This document shows, in pieces, positions 54,301-62,226 of a stretch of DNA of 64,000 nucleotides. The position numbers were made by a program, and so were the translations under genes. The first letter of the stretch is position 1. Each line of letters begins with the position of its first letter. Source of the stretch: Paenarthrobacter aurescens TC1 (GTDB lineage Bacteria; Actinomycetota; Actinomycetes; Actinomycetales; Micrococcaceae); NCBI GenBank assembly GCA_000014925.1, contig CP000475.1, positions 264,238 to 328,237 on the forward strand. The letters are read 5' to 3'. The notes below the pieces were generated by a model. The model worked only from the letters and a program-made list of their open reading frames with translations, made no database searches and was not told where the DNA came from.

Positions 54301-57246
54301 ACCTGGGGCACCGAGCGGGCCAGCGCGATCGACATCGTCCAGGCCTGCCTGGAGCAGCGACAGATCCGGGTCACGGACGAGACCCCGGACGGACGGCGGA
54401 TCCCGAACGAGACGGCAACCTTCGCTGCGCAGGAGAAGGCCGAGGAGCTTCAGGAGCGGTTCGCGACCTGGCTGTGGGAGGACCCGGAGCGGTGTCAGCA
54501 GCTGGTGCGCACTTACAACGACAAGCTGAACGCGATCGTGCTGCGCTCCTACGACGTCGACGAGGACAAGCACTACCCGGGCATGGCTCGGGTCCATGAG
54601 GGCCGCCCGCTGCGGCTGCGGCCGCATCAGCACGCTGCGGTGGCGCGGATGGTGGCTCAACCATCGGTGCTGCTGGCCCACGAGGTGGGCGCCGGAAAGA
54701 CCCTCGCCGCGGTCACCGGTGTCTCCGAGCTGCGACGACTGGGCCTGGTCAGGAAGCCGGCCGTGGTGGTGCCCAACCACATGCTGGAGCAGTTCTCCCG
54801 GGAGTGGCTGCAGGCCTACCCGCAGGCCCGGATCCTGACCTGCGGCACAGACGACCTGGTGAGGGACAAGCGGCGGCTGTTCGTGGCCCGCGCCGCGACC
54901 GGTGAGTGGGACGCGGTCATCATGTCTCGCTCGGCGTTCGAGAAGATCCCGGTCTCGAAGGACACCGAGGAGGCCTACCTCGACGAGCAGCTGACCCAGC
55001 TGCGCATGTGGCTGGCCGCCTCGAAGTCCGAGCGCGGCCTGTCGGTGAAGCGACTGGAGGGCACGCTCGCACGCGCCGAGGAGCGGTTGAAGAAGCTGCG
55101 CGACGTCGAGCGTGACCCGGCGATCACCTTTGAGGCCACCGGGATCGACTACCTGTGCGTCGATGAGGCGCACGGCTACAAGAACCTGCGCTTGGCCTCC
55201 AACATCCCCGGCGTCGCCGTGGAGGGGTCGAACCGGGCCACCGACCTCGATCTGAAGATGTCCTACCTGCGGGGCCGCCACGGCCGCCGGGTGGCCACGT
55301 TCATGACCGCCACCCCGATCGCCAACAGCGTCGCCGAGGCGTACACCATGCTGCGCTACCTGGCCCCGGCCGACCTGGAGGCCGCGGGAATCAGCGACTT
55401 CGACACCTGGGCGGCCACGTTCGGGCAGGTCGTCACCGACCTCGAGCTCTCCCCGTCGGGGACGGGGTTCCGGATGAAGGCGCGGTTCGCGAAGTTCAAC
55501 AACGTTCCCGAGCTGCTGCGGCTGTGGCACCAGGTCGCCGACGTCAAGACCGCCGAGGACCTCAACCTGCCCACCCCCGATCTCGAGGGCGGCGCACCCG
55601 AGACGATCGTGGTCCCACCGAGTCAGGAGCTGGTCGACTTCATGGCTCTGCTCGCGCAGCGAGCCGACGCCGTCTCCTCGCGGCAGGTGGATCCGAGCGA
55701 GGACAACATGCTCAAGATCAGCGGCCACGGCCGCGCCGCCGCACTGGACCTGCGGCTCGTCGACCACCAGATCGATGGTCTGGCCGCATTCTTGGACCGA
55801 GAGCCCTCGAAGGTCGACGCGGTCGCCGAACGAGTCGCGGGCATCTACCACGACCATGCCGACGTCGTCTTCGGCAACGACCCCGAGCCCGGCGCCCTGC
55901 AGCTGGTGTTCTGCGACCTCGGCACCCCGACCGGAGCCGGCTGGAGCGCCTATGAGGAGCTGAAGGCGCAGCTAGTCTCACGCGGCGTCCCGGCACCGAA
56001 GGTGCGGTTCATGCACGAGGCCAACAACGACCGCGCGAAGGCACGGCTGTTCGAGCAGGCCCGCACCGGGCACATCGCGGTGCTGATCGGCTCGACGGAG
56101 AAGATGGGTGTCGGCACCAACGTCCAGCGCCGCGCGGTGGCGTTGCACCACGTCGACTGCCCGTGGCGTCCCGCCGACCTGGCCCAGCGGGACGGCCGGA
56201 TCATGCGACAGGGCAACCTGAACGACTCCGTCCGGGTGTACCGGTACGTCACCGAGTCGAGCTTCGACACCTACCTGTGGCAGACGGTGGAGCGGAAGGC
56301 GAAGTTCATCAACCAGCTCATGCGCGGCCGACTGGACGTGCGCGAGATCGAGGACATCGGCGACTCGGCTCTCTCCTACGCCGAGGTGAAGGCGCTGGCC
56401 TCAGGCGATCCCCGGATCATGGAGCTGGCAAAGGCAGAGACCGACGCGACCAAGCTCGAGCGCCTCGAGCGGGCCTGGGCGTCCGCCCAGCGCAGCCTCG
56501 CAGCGACGATCCGGGAGGCCGGGCCGCGGCTGGAGCGGCTGGCGACCGACCGCCAGCAACTGCTGGCGGCGATTCCGCTGCGACGCGACACCGACGGCGA
56601 CGCATTCTGGATGCGGATCAACGGCACGGCCTTCAGCAAGCGGGCAGACGCCGCCCCAGCGTTGCAGCGAGCCTTGCTCGCGGTGCAGCCATACCAGCGC
56701 GACCCGCACCCGCTGTGCGACCTCGCCGGCCTCCATCTGCAGGTGTCGGCGGATTCGTGGATGGGCCAACCTCGGTACGTCGTCTCGCTCGTCGAAGTGC
56801 CCCGGGTACACCTGCTCGTCGAGGCCGGCGACGTGCGACAACCGAGCCCGGGCCTGGTGACCCGCGTCGAGAACCTCCCCCGCCGCCTGGAGCGGGTGCT
56901 CGACGACGTCGACATGGAGACCAGCAAGATCGAACGGGAGGCCGAGCGGGCCCGCGCCGGCCTGGTCGACGCCTTCCCACGCGCCGGCGAGCTTGCCGAG
57001 GTGCGCGCGAAACGCGACCGGCTCTCGGCCGAGCTCGCCGCCGACAGCGCCGAGAACGCCGCCGCCGACCACCCCGGCCCAGCCTCCTGCCCACCTAACG
57101 GATCCCAGCCGGAGGCCTCGACACTCCCCCAGCCCAGTGGGCAGGTTCAGGCGGGTCGGCCCGCGATCGTGCCGCCCTCCCCGCCGGCCCGGCCGCGACC
57201 GGAGGACTCGCCGCTGTCCCCGAGCTCGTCGGGGTGGTCGCGGTGA
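51373..57246 (+). CDS. Giant DarB-like DNA methylase-helicase
   Basis: The protein has a methylase domain (L-E-P-G-C-G-S-G-A-F near residue 326, N-V-P-F near 389) and a superfamily 2 helicase (Walker A V-G-A-G-K-T near 1105, V-D-E-A-H-G-Y near 1262, M-T-A-T-P-I-A-N-S, and Q-R-D-G-R-I-M-R-Q-G at the end). This resembles the DarB/strawberry-notch-type proteins of phages and conjugative elements that counter host restriction. The start is uncertain: the frame is open from ATG 51283; GTG 51373 is chosen because element e ends there. Codons between about 51612 and 51890 look like a shadow of the overlapping small gene, and no normal start is seen after it. Confidence 0.65.
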   Translation: MVRAVVSRGVGAAAGVLAYELEVPGVVRRRASVADSDQLALWDLGEEPGDHVGDQVGAAASDGEDRTSTTLQVVTEEGARDEPVRGTDAGALREASGHGVGGDLRSGDLFRGTGPADRDGDRRVGGPDRRPVGSVGGLPGAGGAAERGEDDRGVGGAASAHGTGSEDSSGHVETAVDPVVAPQPATVASAGVSAGGGLIPAGESLRFRPGSQSDLAPSTPRGRLTANVAVLELLAQLEEEDRAPSAQEQGVLARWSGWGSLPEVFDDTAQHSEAAARARELLQGRARAAAARTTLNAHYTDAALVKALWSALGEAGFDQAAGGRVLEPGCGSGAFIGFAPDHVRDVVGVELDPTTARVASLLYPAADIRSESFAEIRLPEGKRDLVIGNVPFADVVPHDSTHNQLGLSLHNYFIYKSLHLVRPGGVVAVLTSRWTMDAASPAARDAFADMADLVTAVRLPNQTHHQAAGTDVITDLLIFRRRAEGEEPVELTPGWRNLERLPSFRAGAGLEDAEVNLNSLFVQQPARVVGRLTSRSGRFGPEVAVSPPLTSDGQSLAERVAADLGRQLAFDLSNYADVRPLFTPATTASRPTSPPTTTPATNRTPAAAGTPVPGPRRGAAEEPLVLPGAVVRAEGHISMGEDGGWLHVRDGVPEPLEVPKSQANELRMLTALRDTVVTLLEAEATTPLPGDLPRAASLPKGPGMAGEERMNALRERLNRQYDAYVKRYGPINRVTGRNTGRIDPKTGEPVVAHVRPRQGGFRGDPHSPAVFALEHYDSATGTARKADIFTERVVAPRVLRTHADSPADAVSLCLDTYGEVRTGEIARLLGVDHAAAETELEAFAFVDPDTVKRSEEGWTANWVPRAEFLSGNVRARLTRVGEVLEQLIEGAAATGDESAQPMVRRLRAAATALTEVLPEDLGPTEIVAQLGVPWVPATTVEQFLRETLDDRTVEVEHPGGSVWSVRGNRHSVAARNTWGTERASAIDIVQACLEQRQIRVTDETPDGRRIPNETATFAAQEKAEELQERFATWLWEDPERCQQLVRTYNDKLNAIVLRSYDVDEDKHYPGMARVHEGRPLRLRPHQHAAVARMVAQPSVLLAHEVGAGKTLAAVTGVSELRRLGLVRKPAVVVPNHMLEQFSREWLQAYPQARILTCGTDDLVRDKRRLFVARAATGEWDAVIMSRSAFEKIPVSKDTEEAYLDEQLTQLRMWLAASKSERGLSVKRLEGTLARAEERLKKLRDVERDPAITFEATGIDYLCVDEAHGYKNLRLASNIPGVAVEGSNRATDLDLKMSYLRGRHGRRVATFMTATPIANSVAEAYTMLRYLAPADLEAAGISDFDTWAATFGQVVTDLELSPSGTGFRMKARFAKFNNVPELLRLWHQVADVKTAEDLNLPTPDLEGGAPETIVVPPSQELVDFMALLAQRADAVSSRQVDPSEDNMLKISGHGRAAALDLRLVDHQIDGLAAFLDREPSKVDAVAERVAGIYHDHADVVFGNDPEPGALQLVFCDLGTPTGAGWSAYEELKAQLVSRGVPAPKVRFMHEANNDRAKARLFEQARTGHIAVLIGSTEKMGVGTNVQRRAVALHHVDCPWRPADLAQRDGRIMRQGNLNDSVRVYRYVTESSFDTYLWQTVERKAKFINQLMRGRLDVREIEDIGDSALSYAEVKALASGDPRIMELAKAETDATKLERLERAWASAQRSLAATIREAGPRLERLATDRQQLLAAIPLRRDTDGDAFWMRINGTAFSKRADAAPALQRALLAVQPYQRDPHPLCDLAGLHLQVSADSWMGQPRYVVSLVEVPRVHLLVEAGDVRQPSPGLVTRVENLPRRLERVLDDVDMETSKIEREAERARAGLVDAFPRAGELAEVRAKRDRLSAELAADSAENAAADHPGPASCPPNGSQPEASTLPQPSGQVQAGRPAIVPPSPPARPRPEDSPLSPSSSGWSR
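51614..51889 (+). CDS. Small acidic protein overlapping the giant gene in another frame
   Basis: A 91-residue protein starting M-N-P-Y-G-A-R-M-L-E-H-Y-A-K-H-R. AGGAAGGGG stands before the ATG. Third codon positions are strongly G or C in this frame but not in the giant gene's frame across the same bases, so this is likely the real coding frame here. It is probably helical. The family is not recognised, but its place before a helicase-methylase gene fits a small mobile element protein. Confidence 0.6.
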   Translation: MNPYGARMLEHYAKHRATELAAISDPETYFEELGLQIEMEIDALADRIAGPSDPSEGYLERVGRLSEARTTAESEVLRQHMEPGLRTPPDM

Positions 57247-57400
57247 GAGCACCCCAAGGTCCGGTTGCGGTCCACAGGCTGCCGATCGCGGCTGTTCTCC
57301 CCCGGCTCAGGCGCGTCGGATGCGGCTCTCTGGGCGGCTCTGCTCCACTAGGTAGCGGGGTCGAGCCTGCTACCGACCTCACTCGAAAGGACCAACTCCG

Positions 57401-57742
57401 ATGACTGTTCCCGCCACCGGCCGCGCCGGAGACGTCTACGACGCGACCCCGGACTTCGTGTATGCGGTGTCGTTGCTCGCCGCGCTCGAGGACGCGACCG
57501 GCCAGGAGGGGCACGCCCTGGTGTTGCCGTTCCTGGGCATGGCGCGCGCCGAGCTCACCGACTTCGGTCAGCGACGGCCCGCCGGCTACGTGCCCGTGCA
57601 GGTCGGTGATCTGCGATCGGGGCTGGCGGACCTCGAGCAGCGTCTCACCGACCTGCTGGCGGACTCTCAGGTGCTTCAGCACTCGCTGCGGCTCGACTCT
57701 GCTCGTCGGCTGCTGCGCCGCGGCGTCGCCGCCGTGGCCTGA
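57401..57742 (+). CDS. Small helical backbone protein, unknown
   Basis: A 113-residue protein with GAAAGGA 9 nt before the ATG. It starts M-T-V-P-A-T-G-R-A-G-D-V-Y-D and has a helical C-terminal half (L-A-D-L-E-Q-R-L-T-D-L-L-A). An inverted repeat GGTAGC-N12-GCTACC lies at 57351-57374 upstream. It follows the giant gene by 154 bp. No family is recognised. Confidence 0.58.
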   Translation: MTVPATGRAGDVYDATPDFVYAVSLLAALEDATGQEGHALVLPFLGMARAELTDFGQRRPAGYVPVQVGDLRSGLADLEQRLTDLLADSQVLQHSLRLDSARRLLRRGVAAVA

Positions 57743-57778
57743 CCGGCCCTGAGTTCTCGCATCGGGCAGGTCTGGCTG

Positions 57779-57811
57779 TGTCCGATCCGACCCTTCGCCG
57801 GTTGCTTCTCC
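57779..57811 (+). promoter_or_regulatory. Backbone upstream element, copy c
   Basis: TGTCCGATC-N11-CGGTTGCTTCTCC, exact, followed by GGGC and directly by the ATG at 57816. Confidence 0.7.
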
Positions 57812-57815
57812 GGGC

Positions 57816-58301
57816 ATGACGACCCCGTTGCCGGCTGATGCAACCTGGACCGACTACGTCGACGCCCACGGCGGACCCGAGGCGCCGGGTTGGTGGGTCA
57901 TCCTGCGCTGGTACGCAGACTCGGAGCATCCGCGCCCCGAGGTCGTCGGCCCCTATGCCACGCACCAGCAAGCAGTAGCGGCCATGCAGCACTCGGCCCT
58001 CATCGACGGGTTCGCCGAGGACACCAACCGCGAGGAGTCGCTCGACGACGTCTACGTGGACCCGATCCCCGCATCGATCGCCCGCACGTGTGCCGACTAC
58101 GGACCGCGAGTGACGCTGATCGACCCCGGCGACCCGAACCACTTCGGTGGCGGCCACGCCCCGAAACCACCTGCGGACTCTGCTCGAACCGGACTGATGC
58201 AGGCCAGCGCGCTGCGAGAACCCGACCGAGACAAGAGCAACCCTCCCACCGCGCATGCCGCGCATCCGGGGCACCGCTCCCCCGGAACGCCGGGCCTGTA
58301 G
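57816..58301 (+). CDS. Backbone protein of 161 residues, unknown
   Basis: The protein starts M-T-T-P-L-P-A-D-A-T-W and has an ordered first half with G-W-W-V-I-L-R-W-Y-A and G-P-Y-A-T-H-Q-Q-A-V-A-A-M (a short alpha/beta pattern); the last 45 residues are Pro/Ala-rich. The start is fixed by element c, which ends 4 nt upstream; there is no ribosome site, so an unusual initiation mode is likely. The family is not recognised. Confidence 0.6.
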   Translation: MTTPLPADATWTDYVDAHGGPEAPGWWVILRWYADSEHPRPEVVGPYATHQQAVAAMQHSALIDGFAEDTNREESLDDVYVDPIPASIARTCADYGPRVTLIDPGDPNHFGGGHAPKPPADSARTGLMQASALREPDRDKSNPPTAHAAHPGHRSPGTPGL

Positions 58302-58332
58302 CCAACTTCTCCACAACCATCTCCCGCCGCGG

Positions 58333-58365
58333 TGTCCGATCTGGCTCCGCGGCGGTTGCTTCTCC
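58333..58365 (+). promoter_or_regulatory. Backbone upstream element, copy d
   Basis: TGTCCGATC-N11-CGGTTGCTTCTCC, exact, followed by GGGC and the ATG at 58370 of a 14-codon reading frame. Confidence 0.7.
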
Positions 58366-58369
58366 GGGC

Positions 58370-58414
58370 ATGGCAACGACTTGTCCCCGGCGACCGGCGG
58401 GTGAACCGCGATGA
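58370..58414 (+). CDS. 14-residue leader peptide before the 469-residue protein
   Basis: The frame reads M-A-T-T-C-P-R-R-P-A-G-E-P-R and stops with TGA overlapping the next ATG (ATGA at 58411-58414). Its ATG sits 4 nt after element d, the same position as the start codons at element c and element f. It probably serves to couple translation to the large gene that follows. Confidence 0.45.
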   Translation: MATTCPRRPAGEPR

Positions 58415-59820
58415 CGGTCACCACCTACGGCGAGCACTCCGAGAACGCCGCCCAGGCACTCAACGCTCTGATCCGCCACGACGTGCTTCCATCCGATGAG
58501 CAGGCCGTCGACCAGCTGCTGCACTGTCGCGAAACGGTTGTCGACGCGCTGCGGCAACTGCTCTACGACCTCGGCCAGGACAGCTGGTACCCGCCGCCGG
58601 ACCATCTGCCAGCCCGGACCCCGAAACCGACGCTGGCCGGGCTGGACGAGAAGCTCGCGAGCCTGGTGGACAACATCGCATTCGCCCTGCCCACGCTCCC
58701 CCTCGAGGAGCGGCGCGCACACCCGGACTACCTGACCCCTGCCTCGACTGATCGCACGGTGGAGTCGTGGCGGACCGCGGCCATCGAGCTGCTGTCGGCC
58801 TCGCACGCGCTGTCCGCAGCCGAGGCTCAGCCTTGGCGCACCGACCCGGGTGCCGGCTGGTGGGTGATGCGCGATGTCGCGGTCGCCCTGGAGGCGGTCC
58901 TGGTCCTCGACTCGCGACTGGAGGAGGTCGGGTTGCTGGCGGAGCATCATCGGCCGGAGTTCTCGATGGGGCTGGATGAGAAGCGCATGGTGCTCTCCCA
59001 AGCCGCGCGAGTAGCGACCTGGCACGCCACGAGCGCGAGCCCCGAGGAGGCAACCCCGCGACTGCGGCAGCCGGCTGGGTCGAACGTCGTTGAGCCGGTG
59101 TCACTGGTCTCCACGCCCTCCGACCTCGCGGCCGCTCAGCAGCGGCTGGCCCGGTTCCTGCGCCCGATGGTGGCCAGCGACAGCTTCTACGCAGGCGAGC
59201 CGGAGATCTCCGCCGACTCCGCTCGGCAGGTCACCGCCAGCCAGCTGTACTTGTGCCGCGCGTTCGCGGCGGCGGCCAGCCAGTCACCGAAGACGGCCAC
59301 GTTGGCGGCGTTCTTCAACGAGCGTGCCGAGGTGCTGGAGTCGCTGCAGCCTCAGATCAGCCACCTGGCCGACGTCAGGGTCGACCAGGAGCCCAACATG
59401 CGCCGCTTCTGGCAGCAGAGCGAGCTCACGACCGCGGTGGCCCGGATGGAGGACCACGGCGTGGCCCTCGCGCTGCAGCCCACTCAGATGGTCGAGCTGG
59501 CCCAAGCGACCCACGAGGTGACCCACAACCTGGGCAAGGCGCTGCGGCGCGAACTGCTCCGCGGCACCAGCAATCTGGTCGACGCCCACCCGCGCCACCG
59601 CGACGGCCCGATCCGGGTGGGGCGCCGCTCCCGGCTTGAGGCCACGCTCACCGACCTGGTGAACATGCCCGCGCCCAGTGAGCCAGCAGCGAGGTTCAGC
59701 AACCCGCTCCAGCGGGCCGCCCTGCAACAGACGCTCAACCTGACGCCCACGGCGTCCTCCCGGACCCCGATGCCGTTCCCCGCCGCGCGCAGCACCACCT
59801 ACGGCGCTCCGGCGTTCTGA
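58411..59820 (+). CDS. Backbone protein of 469 residues, unknown
   Basis: A largely helical protein with no membrane segment and no catalytic motif I can name. Blocks of note: A-L-R-Q-L-L-Y-D-L-G-Q-D-S-W-Y near residue 46 and a C-terminal basic stretch R-V-G-R-R-S-R-L-E. It is translated from an ATG overlapping the stop of a 14-codon leader. Similar long helical proteins occur in actinobacterial conjugative elements, but I cannot assign a family. Confidence 0.6.
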   Translation: MTVTTYGEHSENAAQALNALIRHDVLPSDEQAVDQLLHCRETVVDALRQLLYDLGQDSWYPPPDHLPARTPKPTLAGLDEKLASLVDNIAFALPTLPLEERRAHPDYLTPASTDRTVESWRTAAIELLSASHALSAAEAQPWRTDPGAGWWVMRDVAVALEAVLVLDSRLEEVGLLAEHHRPEFSMGLDEKRMVLSQAARVATWHATSASPEEATPRLRQPAGSNVVEPVSLVSTPSDLAAAQQRLARFLRPMVASDSFYAGEPEISADSARQVTASQLYLCRAFAAAASQSPKTATLAAFFNERAEVLESLQPQISHLADVRVDQEPNMRRFWQQSELTTAVARMEDHGVALALQPTQMVELAQATHEVTHNLGKALRRELLRGTSNLVDAHPRHRDGPIRVGRRSRLEATLTDLVNMPAPSEPAARFSNPLQRAALQQTLNLTPTASSRTPMPFPAARSTTYGAPAF

Positions 59821-59901
59821 CAACCCCACAGCTTGCCTGCCCCGTCACCGCCGTGTCGGTGGGCCCGGGCACATCCCCACCGACAGACAAGGAGCGCCGA
59901 G

Positions 59902-60816
59902 ATGAGCGAGCATCCGACCCGTTCGTCGGCCAATGCCGACCGGTCCCCTGCCCAGGAATCGCCGTGGGTTGATGATTCCGGCTACCCGCATCGGATCGAG
60001 AACCACGTCAAGGTCTACCTCCACCTCGAGGAATCCTCGACGCGCCCAGTGGTCGCGGCCCCAGACAGTGCACCCGCTGGCACCCGTGTCTACCGCCGCG
60101 ACGGCGCGGGCCGAGCGCAGTACGGCACGGCGACCGGCTGGACCACCGATGGAACGGGTGTCTTCCTGTCGTTCGACCAAGGCGGCACCTACTCCGGTCC
60201 CACGTTCCGATCCGTCTATGTCGCCGAGACTGAGGACGGGCGCGCCGGCTCCGGCGCTCTCAGATGGGCCGTCTCGAGCGCGGCCGTCGACGGGTATCCC
60301 CTCGACGGCGTCGAGGACGGCCACTACTGCGACTACGAAGGGCACCCCCCGGGCGCACGGCCCGACTGGGACCGCCAGCACCGCGAAGCCGCGGACGTGC
60401 CCCTGCCCACAGCAGAAGAGCTGCTGCCCCTGCTCGCCGCCGCCCTGGGACGCAGGATCGACGGGCCGACAGTCGACCAGCTCCGCGCAGCATCGGACCT
60501 GATCGCTGAACATGCCCAGTGGCGGGCGCAACGAGTCGCGTTCTCCGCCGGGGAGGCCGACGACGGCGACCTCCCTGCCTCCGCGGACTGGCACGACAGC
60601 GACGACGCGGGGTGTGACCTCGCCGACCGCGCCATCGCGCTCCTCGCAGAGGTGACCAGCCAGAGGAGCCCCACGAGTCAGCCGGCTGCTCCAGTCACGA
60701 CATCGAGCGTCCCGCTGATGCGTTCGGCGCTCAACGCTCCGCCGAACACCTCATCGCCGCAGCCGAACCAGGACTCGTTGCCGACGTCCCAGCCGCCCTC
60801 GGGGCCGACGCGCTGA
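59902..60816 (+). CDS. Backbone protein of 304 residues, unknown
   Basis: AAGGAG lies 7 nt before ATG 59902. The first 150 residues look like an ordered beta-rich domain (V-K-V-Y-L-H-L-E, S-V-Y-V-A-E-T-E-D-G-R); a helical region follows, and the last 50 residues are Ser/Pro/Thr-rich and probably disordered. It is the gene after the 469-residue protein and before 60856, apparently one operon. The family is not recognised. Confidence 0.6.
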   Translation: MSEHPTRSSANADRSPAQESPWVDDSGYPHRIENHVKVYLHLEESSTRPVVAAPDSAPAGTRVYRRDGAGRAQYGTATGWTTDGTGVFLSFDQGGTYSGPTFRSVYVAETEDGRAGSGALRWAVSSAAVDGYPLDGVEDGHYCDYEGHPPGARPDWDRQHREAADVPLPTAEELLPLLAAALGRRIDGPTVDQLRAASDLIAEHAQWRAQRVAFSAGEADDGDLPASADWHDSDDAGCDLADRAIALLAEVTSQRSPTSQPAAPVTTSSVPLMRSALNAPPNTSSPQPNQDSLPTSQPPSGPTR

Positions 60817-60855
60817 GCCGTGGCCACGGGTAGCCCAACGCCGTAAGGAGTTCTG

Positions 60856-61290
60856 ATGACCGACGACGAGTCCCGCTTCACCGACCCTGTCTCAGCCGTC
60901 GACCACGTGCGTCGCGTCGCCCGGGAGACCGCGGCAGCGTCGGGGTATCGCGCGGCCGCGGCCGCGCTGATGGACGTGCGGCGCGAGTACCGGATCATGC
61001 CGTTGAAGCGACGCGAGGCGCCGCCGGACCGGCTCGCGACTTGGGACGCGGTGCGGCGCGAGACCGGTTCGCTGGTTCCCATGGCGACGGGCGGCACCCA
61101 CGACCACGCCTCTTTCGACGAGCGGGTCGCAACTCCTGGTGACCAGCGCCTCCCCGAGCAGCCGGGCTGGGCGCCGGACCCCTCGGTCGCTCTGCAGGCC
61201 GCTGCTCTGCGGGCGCAGCCCACCGCTGAACCCTCGCGGCCGCCGGTCACCAAGCCGAACGCCGCGGCCGACCGGGCCCACGGCCGATGA
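60856..61290 (+). CDS. Backbone protein of 144 residues, unknown
   Basis: AAGGAG lies 6 nt before the ATG. The N-terminal half is helical and basic (D-H-V-R-R-V-A-R-E-T-A-A-A, then L-M-D-V-R-R-E-Y-R), the C-terminal half Pro/Ala-rich. It precedes the Dam-type methylase gene by 16 nt and probably belongs to the same operon. No family is recognised. Confidence 0.55.
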   Translation: MTDDESRFTDPVSAVDHVRRVARETAAASGYRAAAAALMDVRREYRIMPLKRREAPPDRLATWDAVRRETGSLVPMATGGTHDHASFDERVATPGDQRLPEQPGWAPDPSVALQAAALRAQPTAEPSRPPVTKPNAAADRAHGR

Positions 61291-61306
61291 GTCGCTCCCC
61301 CGTCTG

Positions 61307-61888
61307 ATGACTGCCCTCGCGTTGTTCCGGTTCGACAACAGCTTGCGTCGACGAGCTGAGGACGCCGACGAGCAGGTCCACCTGACACCCCGGTACGTGC
61401 TGGACCCCGTTCGCGTCGTGTTGGGCGGCCGGATCGAGCTCGACCCGTGCACCACACCGGAGAATCCGGTGGGCGCCGACAGGTTTCATGCGCTCCCCGA
61501 GGACGGCGCTGCGCGGCCGTGGTCAGCGGCCAGCATCTTCTGCAACCCACCGTACGGCGAAGCGCGGGTGCGCTGGGTTCGCCGCTGCGCCCAGGCCGGC
61601 GCCACCGGTGCTCGGGTGGTGTTGCTGATCCCCGCCCACACCGACACCCGGATCTGGCACGAGGCCATGGCGACGGCGTCCTCGCTGCTGTTCATCAAGG
61701 GCCGCGTCAAATTCGGCATCCCCCGGTCCAACGGCCGGCAGGTCGCGGCCTCGCACCCTTTGGCGCTAGTGGGTTGGAACGTCGATCTCCGCCTGGCCGA
61801 CGAGCTGGGCACCGCGGTGCCGCTGGTCAACCCGGAGTCTGACCAGGGTTCTAATAGAAAGCGTCCTTGCGATTGTCGGTTATTCTAG
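61307..61888 (+). CDS. Phage-type Dam N6-adenine methylase
   Basis: A 193-residue protein of the phage DNA N-6-adenine-methyltransferase family: L-D-P-C-T-T near residue 46, then A-D-R-F-H-A-L, and the catalytic C-N-P-P-Y-G near 78. The pattern F-I-K-G-R-V-K-F is also typical. Such orphan methylases protect mobile DNA from restriction. The ATG at 61307 has no good ribosome site and may be coupled to the gene before. The last 16 codons run into the hip promoter region. Confidence 0.75.
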   Translation: MTALALFRFDNSLRRRAEDADEQVHLTPRYVLDPVRVVLGGRIELDPCTTPENPVGADRFHALPEDGAARPWSAASIFCNPPYGEARVRWVRRCAQAGATGARVVLLIPAHTDTRIWHEAMATASSLLFIKGRVKFGIPRSNGRQVAASHPLALVGWNVDLRLADELGTAVPLVNPESDQGSNRKRPCDCRLF

Positions 61889-61901
61889 GAGGGATGCTTT
61901 C
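61857..61901. promoter_or_regulatory. Inverted repeat and promoter of the hipBA-like pair
   Basis: GAAAGCGTCC (61857-61866) and GGATGCTTTC (61892-61901) match as an inverted repeat at 9 of 10 positions. Between them are TTGCGA and TATTCT, possible -35 and -10 boxes. This is the arrangement expected for an autorepressor operator. Confidence 0.55.
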
Positions 61902-61914
61902 GGTATGAAGGGGA

Positions 61915-62226
61915 GTGTTGGCGGAGATGAAGCGACCGAGTCCAGCGAAGGTGGGTCTGGCGGCCGAGCGGATCGGCTCGCATGTTGTGACCTGGCGGCG
62001 TCTGCTTGGCCTTACTGCCGAGCAGGTTGCTCAGCGGGCTGGCGTCTCTGCCCCGACCCTGCGCAAGCTCGAGCACGGTGATCCCTCGGTGACGCTGGAG
62101 ACCTACCTCAACGTGCTGCGCGCGCTTGGCCGGCTCGAGGATACGGTGACGGCTCTCGACCCCTACGAGACCGAGCTCGGCCGCGCCCGGGCTGACCAGG
62201 TGCTGCCGAAGCGGGTGCGGCGCTGA
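61915..62226 (+). CDS. HipB-like Xre-family antitoxin
   Basis: About 100 residues with a helix-turn-helix: L-T-A-E-Q-V-A-Q-R-A-G-V-S-A-P-T-L-R-K-L-E at about 35-55. It precedes the HipA-like kinase gene and overlaps it by 1 nt (TGATG). The start is uncertain among GTG 61915, TTG 61918 and ATG 61927; AAGGGGAG lies at 61908-61915. It should bind the HipA-like toxin and repress the operon. Confidence 0.75.
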   Translation: MLAEMKRPSPAKVGLAAERIGSHVVTWRRLLGLTAEQVAQRAGVSAPTLRKLEHGDPSVTLETYLNVLRALGRLEDTVTALDPYETELGRARADQVLPKRVRR

